64,000 nucleotides of DNA from Volvox africanus (taxonomy: Eukaryota > Chlorophyta > Chlorophyceae > Chlamydomonadales > Volvocaceae): positions 3,477,501-3,541,500 of the forward strand of contig BSDZ01000079.1 in assembly GCA_030268105.1 (NCBI GenBank). The letters run 5' to 3'. Below the pieces are notes generated by a model that was given only the letters and a program-made list of their open reading frames with translations, did no database searches and had not been told where the DNA came from. Position numbers and translations under genes: made by a program. This document shows, one piece after another, positions 47,376-64,000 of the stretch (positions are counted from its first letter, which is position 1; each line of letters starts with the position of its first letter).

Positions 47376-49653
47376 CTCTTACGTAAAACACATACATACA
47401 TACGGAAGTGCAGAATGAAGCCGGACTTTATTACCTGTGTTCGTACATATTCATATACATTCATAATTGTCGAGATTACAAATATTAATAATGTTTATTT
47501 TAATAATGGTAAATAATTACATTTATGTTGGTTCGAGGATGGAAAGTTGTAGCTCCATCGCCCCACTACTCGCATACATATGTGGATATCTCCTACAGTA
47601 GCGTGCACATACGAACCAACGGCCGTTGGCCGCGCGCAACTGTATAATGTATAATATATCATACATCATATATGATATATGCGGCGTGTGTGTGTAAAGA
47701 GCTGAACATATAGTATATATATTTGCATATGACAGGCGTATTTCATCACTATCTATCGAAATAACGCACCTGCTGTTGCATATTGCCTCGAGGATATCGG
47801 TAGCCTTCTAGAAGGTAGGTAGTAGCTGAAATGGAGATGTTGCCTAAAGCGATGGACGGACGGACGGACTGCAATTGTATGTCGCTTTGCTTGCTTGTAT
47901 GTGCGTATGTATGTGCGTGCGTGCGTATTGCTCGCCCCGCAAAGAAAGTCGTCTAGGTAGGCACTGCTGACGCGGCGGTTGGTCTTGATGACCAAGATTC
48001 GCGTTAATAAGCGAGGCCAGGCCGTAATTAATGATAACCTGCTTGGACGAACACAAATTATATATTCGTATGCAGCGTGTGTGAATGCCGGCTTCGGGCC
48101 TTGATTACGAGGATGTCGAAATAGGTGTCCTTCGGCTTACTAATGAGGTAAGGGCTGGGGAAGGGCGGATCTGCTGTATGCTTCGTTTGTGCTCGAGCGA
48201 AACGAGCGTGTATGTATCTTGGCAGCGTGCGTGCGTGTGATAGGCACCACGCTCTACGCTACGTTATGCACGGGATGATGCTGATAGAAGGAGACGTGAT
48301 AATGGTAGGGCTTAAATATTCGCGGCGGATGGATTCCGTCGCATCAGCACATTTCGGTACGGACTGCCGGACACGACATGCCACCCCGAAGCGACACTCT
48401 TGGCGAACGGATCGTCGCGCGCCTGGCTAGCAATTGAGCTTCCCGAAAGATTCGACGGCATTTTCCTGGAAAAAAATGATGTGTTGCTTGATTGTCGCTC
48501 GGTCCGTCCGTCGTCGCGCCAGCCACTTCGCTCGCTCGCTCGCTCATCATCGTCGTCGCCATGCATACATGCATGCATGCTGTATATATATGCGTTTTAA
48601 AGATATAACTAAACAAGTATGTGAATATATGTATATTACGATTTCTCTTTTCCTTTTTACTGATTTCATTCGCGGCCTTGGCCACTACCTAGTTTACCTC
48701 ACAGCTCGTTTCCACTTTCCCAGCGTTGGACGACGTCAGCCATCATTTGAACCTCACGGTCAGTCCTCGTTTCTCCATACAGTATCAGCACCAGGTTCCG
48801 TTTATTCGACTTTCCCCCTGTCCCACAAGGAGCAACACCACGCAGATGTCCCACAAGCTAACAGTACAGACAGTCCCCAAAAGATGTTTTTTAACGGGGG
48901 ACCAAATAACTTATCCTTGAAGCTCGGTAGAAAGGATTTAAGTCAAGGGTAGACAGGATTGTGCTTGTGCGCGTGCTTGGAAATAATCGTGCGGCGTTTG
49001 TGATTTTCGCAGCGCCTTCATGAAAATGAGGCACCAGCGCCAGCCAGCGAAGCTTGATTGATGCAAATATGGGATGGGATATCCCGAAACCTGGCTGCAG
49101 TGCTGCTGCTGCTGCTGCACCGAGTGCCGATGTCGCCGTCGTCGGTAAACATATTTAATAAACTTGGCCCGGCCCAGCAGGACAGGCCGCGCGGACCACG
49201 CGAGAACGGGCTCTGTGAATGAGGGGGCTGATTTGCGAGTTTATTTCCGCAAGTTTCATGAAATCCCTGGAGGCGTTAGAGAGTCTGTGGCTTGCCGCTG
49301 GCGGTGAAAGCTCGTATGCCAACGTTAGATGAGGACGTCCAGGCCTGTACATGCGCGCGACATGTGCGCAAGCGATGTATGCACGCAAAGGTTTACGCGC
49401 CTTTCCAAAAATCTTATTCCGTTACTAATACATGGCTGGATACATAAGTGCGATGCATGATGTTGTAACTCATGCGCATATCCCCTGGTTAACTTAAATA
49501 ATTCCTAATTTGTTGCCCGGAATGGCCCCGAACCGAAGTCGTCCATTACTTCTTCCCGCCGCTTGATAGCCGATTATCCGCCCATAGACCCTGCACACCG
49601 CACAAAAGCCCCCAGACAGCCTCGCTACACCGTATACAACTCAGCCAGCTGTG
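47376..49653. other. Spacer upstream of KNOX
   Basis: About 2.3 kb, AT-rich with short tandem and palindromic tracts (ATATATCATACATCATATATGA near 47650-47680; CGCT repeats near 48530; TACATGCATGCATGC near 48565). No exon is supported apart from the speculative 12-nt MQQQ exon at 47770-47781. It should hold the KNOX promoter. Confidence 0.4.
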
Positions 49654-49845
49654 ATGGAGACGGGAGCGTCGGTCAATGACGGCGTCAAGGGTGGCGGTCC
49701 TGTCGTCTCTTCGGGTTTTCCCTTAATGCAGACGGTGCTCGATGGCACGTTGGAGAGTTTTTTCAACATCTTTCACGACGTCTCTGAGTGCTTCGTGAAG
49801 CACCAGGAATCTTTCACCATGCCTCTACAAGGGATGCGTGCGTGA
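49654..49845 (+). CDS. Small open frame, possible separate gene or upstream exon
   Basis: ATG 49654 to TGA 49845, 63 aa: METGASVNDGVKGGGPVVSS then an amphipathic stretch LESFFNIFHDVSECFVKHQE. Composition looks coding and it is the only good frame in this spacer. I could not join it in phase to the next downstream open stretch (about 50053-50125) or to PHS1. It may be a short gene, an unrelated first exon or chance. Confidence 0.3.
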   Translation: METGASVNDGVKGGGPVVSSGFPLMQTVLDGTLESFFNIFHDVSECFVKHQESFTMPLQGMRA

Positions 49846-51407
49846 ATACACTAACTTGACTACCTACTGAATACCTTGATTTATGAAAGAGATGTAAGGC
49901 GCAGGCACAAGTACGCGGATTATTTAATGCGATATTTCAAATCCTGGCGCATACAAATGACTGATATTTAGTTTTATGCTATCTATCAACGCTATCTTAA
50001 ATACATTACAGGCAATTCTTCTACCATGCCATAAATTATCGCTGTTTTATAGGGTGACGCCAATCAACTCACTATGCTATCTTCATATGTTCGTTCCTTG
50101 ACTGCTCGCTATGTCACCAGTTACCCAGGTATAGCCTTTACTTATCGCCTTTATTTCCGTCCCGCTGTCTGCTTGTTGAAATATAGACTACCGGACATTA
50201 GGAAGCCCGACGTTATTACGAGAAAGTATTTGTTAAATTGTATCCGATGGACAAAAAAGGCTTAGTAGTTCGGTACGGAGTTGGCACAAATAATCGCGCG
50301 TTTAGCACTACAGATGGGACGAGCACGGGTTCGCTATGTGGGGGGAGGTGAAGGCAAGGGACGGTGTGTAGCATGCAGCAGAGGGCGTTGCGGGATCAAT
50401 AACAGTTCAAACATGAAGAAGGCAGTTTTGCGAATTGGTCATAGCTGAGGGCACCATGATCTGCAGCAATGGGCTGATAAGCGATAGCTGAACGTGGTCT
50501 CCTTGGTCTCCCTTTCTCCCTGGTCTCCCTGGTTCAAGCCATATGAAGGGTAACCTTTCCCCATTGTTCTGTTCGCGTCAGCCATGGGCTCGCTTCGCAC
50601 AGAGCATGCGTATTGTTTTCATGTATGTCTTGAAACATCGGGGCTCCCTTATTCCACTTCATTATTCGGTTCTTGTAAGCTGGACAATATGGAATTGCAC
50701 CCCCGACTGGACCCGGAAATTTTTCCGAAAATGCCCGTAAACGTCTTCGGCATGCTCCGGTTGCCCCCAGAAATTTTTGCCGCAAGAAACATGACTTTCC
50801 AGGGACAGAAAATATGTCCCCAGTAATGAAAAATCCCTGTCTCCGGGCTTACCCCGAAATTTTGTTTGCAGAAGCAAGGTCCAGTTCCGGGGTCCAGTTC
50901 CATCTCCTGGTTCCAGAACCTTATGACTTGATGGCTTTATACTAAGAGAGCTCATTATAGGCTTTTTTGACAGGTTTATGAAATAACATTTTTGTGCCCC
51001 CGAAAACGTTTGGGGGGACCCCGGAATGCTTTAGGGCCTAACCAGTTATAGTTCCGGGGGTGCTACTGGAAAGAAACTTTTGAAGCCCGGGGGAACCCCG
51101 GAACAAACAGCGACCCCCTTGAAGAGCCCTGGTGGACAGAGGACAGGGCAGACGGGCGCATGACATGCAAGGATGTCGATTGAGCTGAAAGACCAGTCCA
51201 CGAATAAATACGAATTACATATACCCGCTGATCGTGGTTATGGTCACGCATATCGGAGAATCCGACTTCGATATGTTCAGTTAAGTTGCCATGCGCCGTA
51301 CATGACACATTGGCAAGTTTAAAAGGTTTCAGTTATAAAACCGACACAAGAATATGTAAAGAATAAACGAATGTTATTTTATGCGGACCTGATGTTGCGT
51401 GACGAGC
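49846..51407. other. Spacer upstream of PHS1 with inverted-repeat block
   Basis: About 1.6 kb without supported exons. From ~50690 to ~51120 it is built of recurring CCCCGG/GGACCCGG words with imperfect inverted arms (GACTGGACCCGGAA at ~50706 versus CCGGGGTCCAGTTCC at ~50894). This looks like a decayed MITE or other non-autonomous element. Confidence 0.4.

Positions 51408-64000
<12,593 letters not shown>

Overview
This window is nuclear DNA of a eukaryote, most likely a volvocine/chlorophycean green alga. The genes are broken into many short exons by GT-AG introns (plus three GC-AG introns), the proteins carry long Ala/Gly/Gln/Ser-rich insertions, several genes have plant-type relatives (PHS1, SRR1, KNOX), and the algal poly(A) motif TGTAA follows several stop codons. 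Introns and spacers are full of microsatellites. All exon models were built by hand from reading frame, splice consensus and remembered family motifs; no alignment was run.

Layout, left to right: the 3' end of a glutamine:fructose-6-phosphate aminotransferase gene (130-696, +); a ~2 kb spacer; an RBM25-type splicing factor (2684-7683, +, 8 exons); a ~3.5 kb spacer; an unidentified 289-aa protein gene (11233-13159, +, 7 exons); a convergent ANKRD13-family ankyrin/GPCR-chaperone-domain gene (22308-15559, -); and, divergent from it, a Miro (RHOT) mitochondrial Rho GTPase gene (22795-30043, +, 14 exons). Then come a compact gene for mitochondrial ribosomal protein uS19 (32277-31924, -), a divergent SRR1-domain gene (32738-34918, +), a short-chain dehydrogenase/reductase gene with an in-frame TAG in its first Rossmann exon (35808-39993, +), a KNOX TALE-homeobox gene (47375-41401, -, 10 exons) and finally a PHS1-type fusion of an actin-fragmin-kinase-like domain with a dual-specificity phosphatase (51408 to beyond 64000, +, at least 15 exons).

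The genes do not form one pathway. Two encode mitochondrial proteins (Miro, uS19m). RBM25 acts in splicing, PHS1 on microtubules in plants, and SRR1 in light/clock signalling in plants. The KNOX gene has the full KNOX1-KNOX2-ELK-homeodomain order; in Chlamydomonas the KNOX protein GSM1 partners the BELL protein GSP1 to start the zygote programme, so this gene is the one most relevant to life-cycle control.

I found no prokaryotic-style system, CRISPR array or intact transposon. The points most worth checking are the TAG in the otherwise intact SDR gene, the ~1,010-residue low-complexity exon between the kinase and phosphatase of PHS1, the ~0.5 kb hexanucleotide array next to a GC donor in PHS1, the ~80-residue tail after the Miro membrane anchor, the acidic Phe-rich N-terminus of the KNOX protein, and a perfect 16-bp hairpin in a Miro intron.
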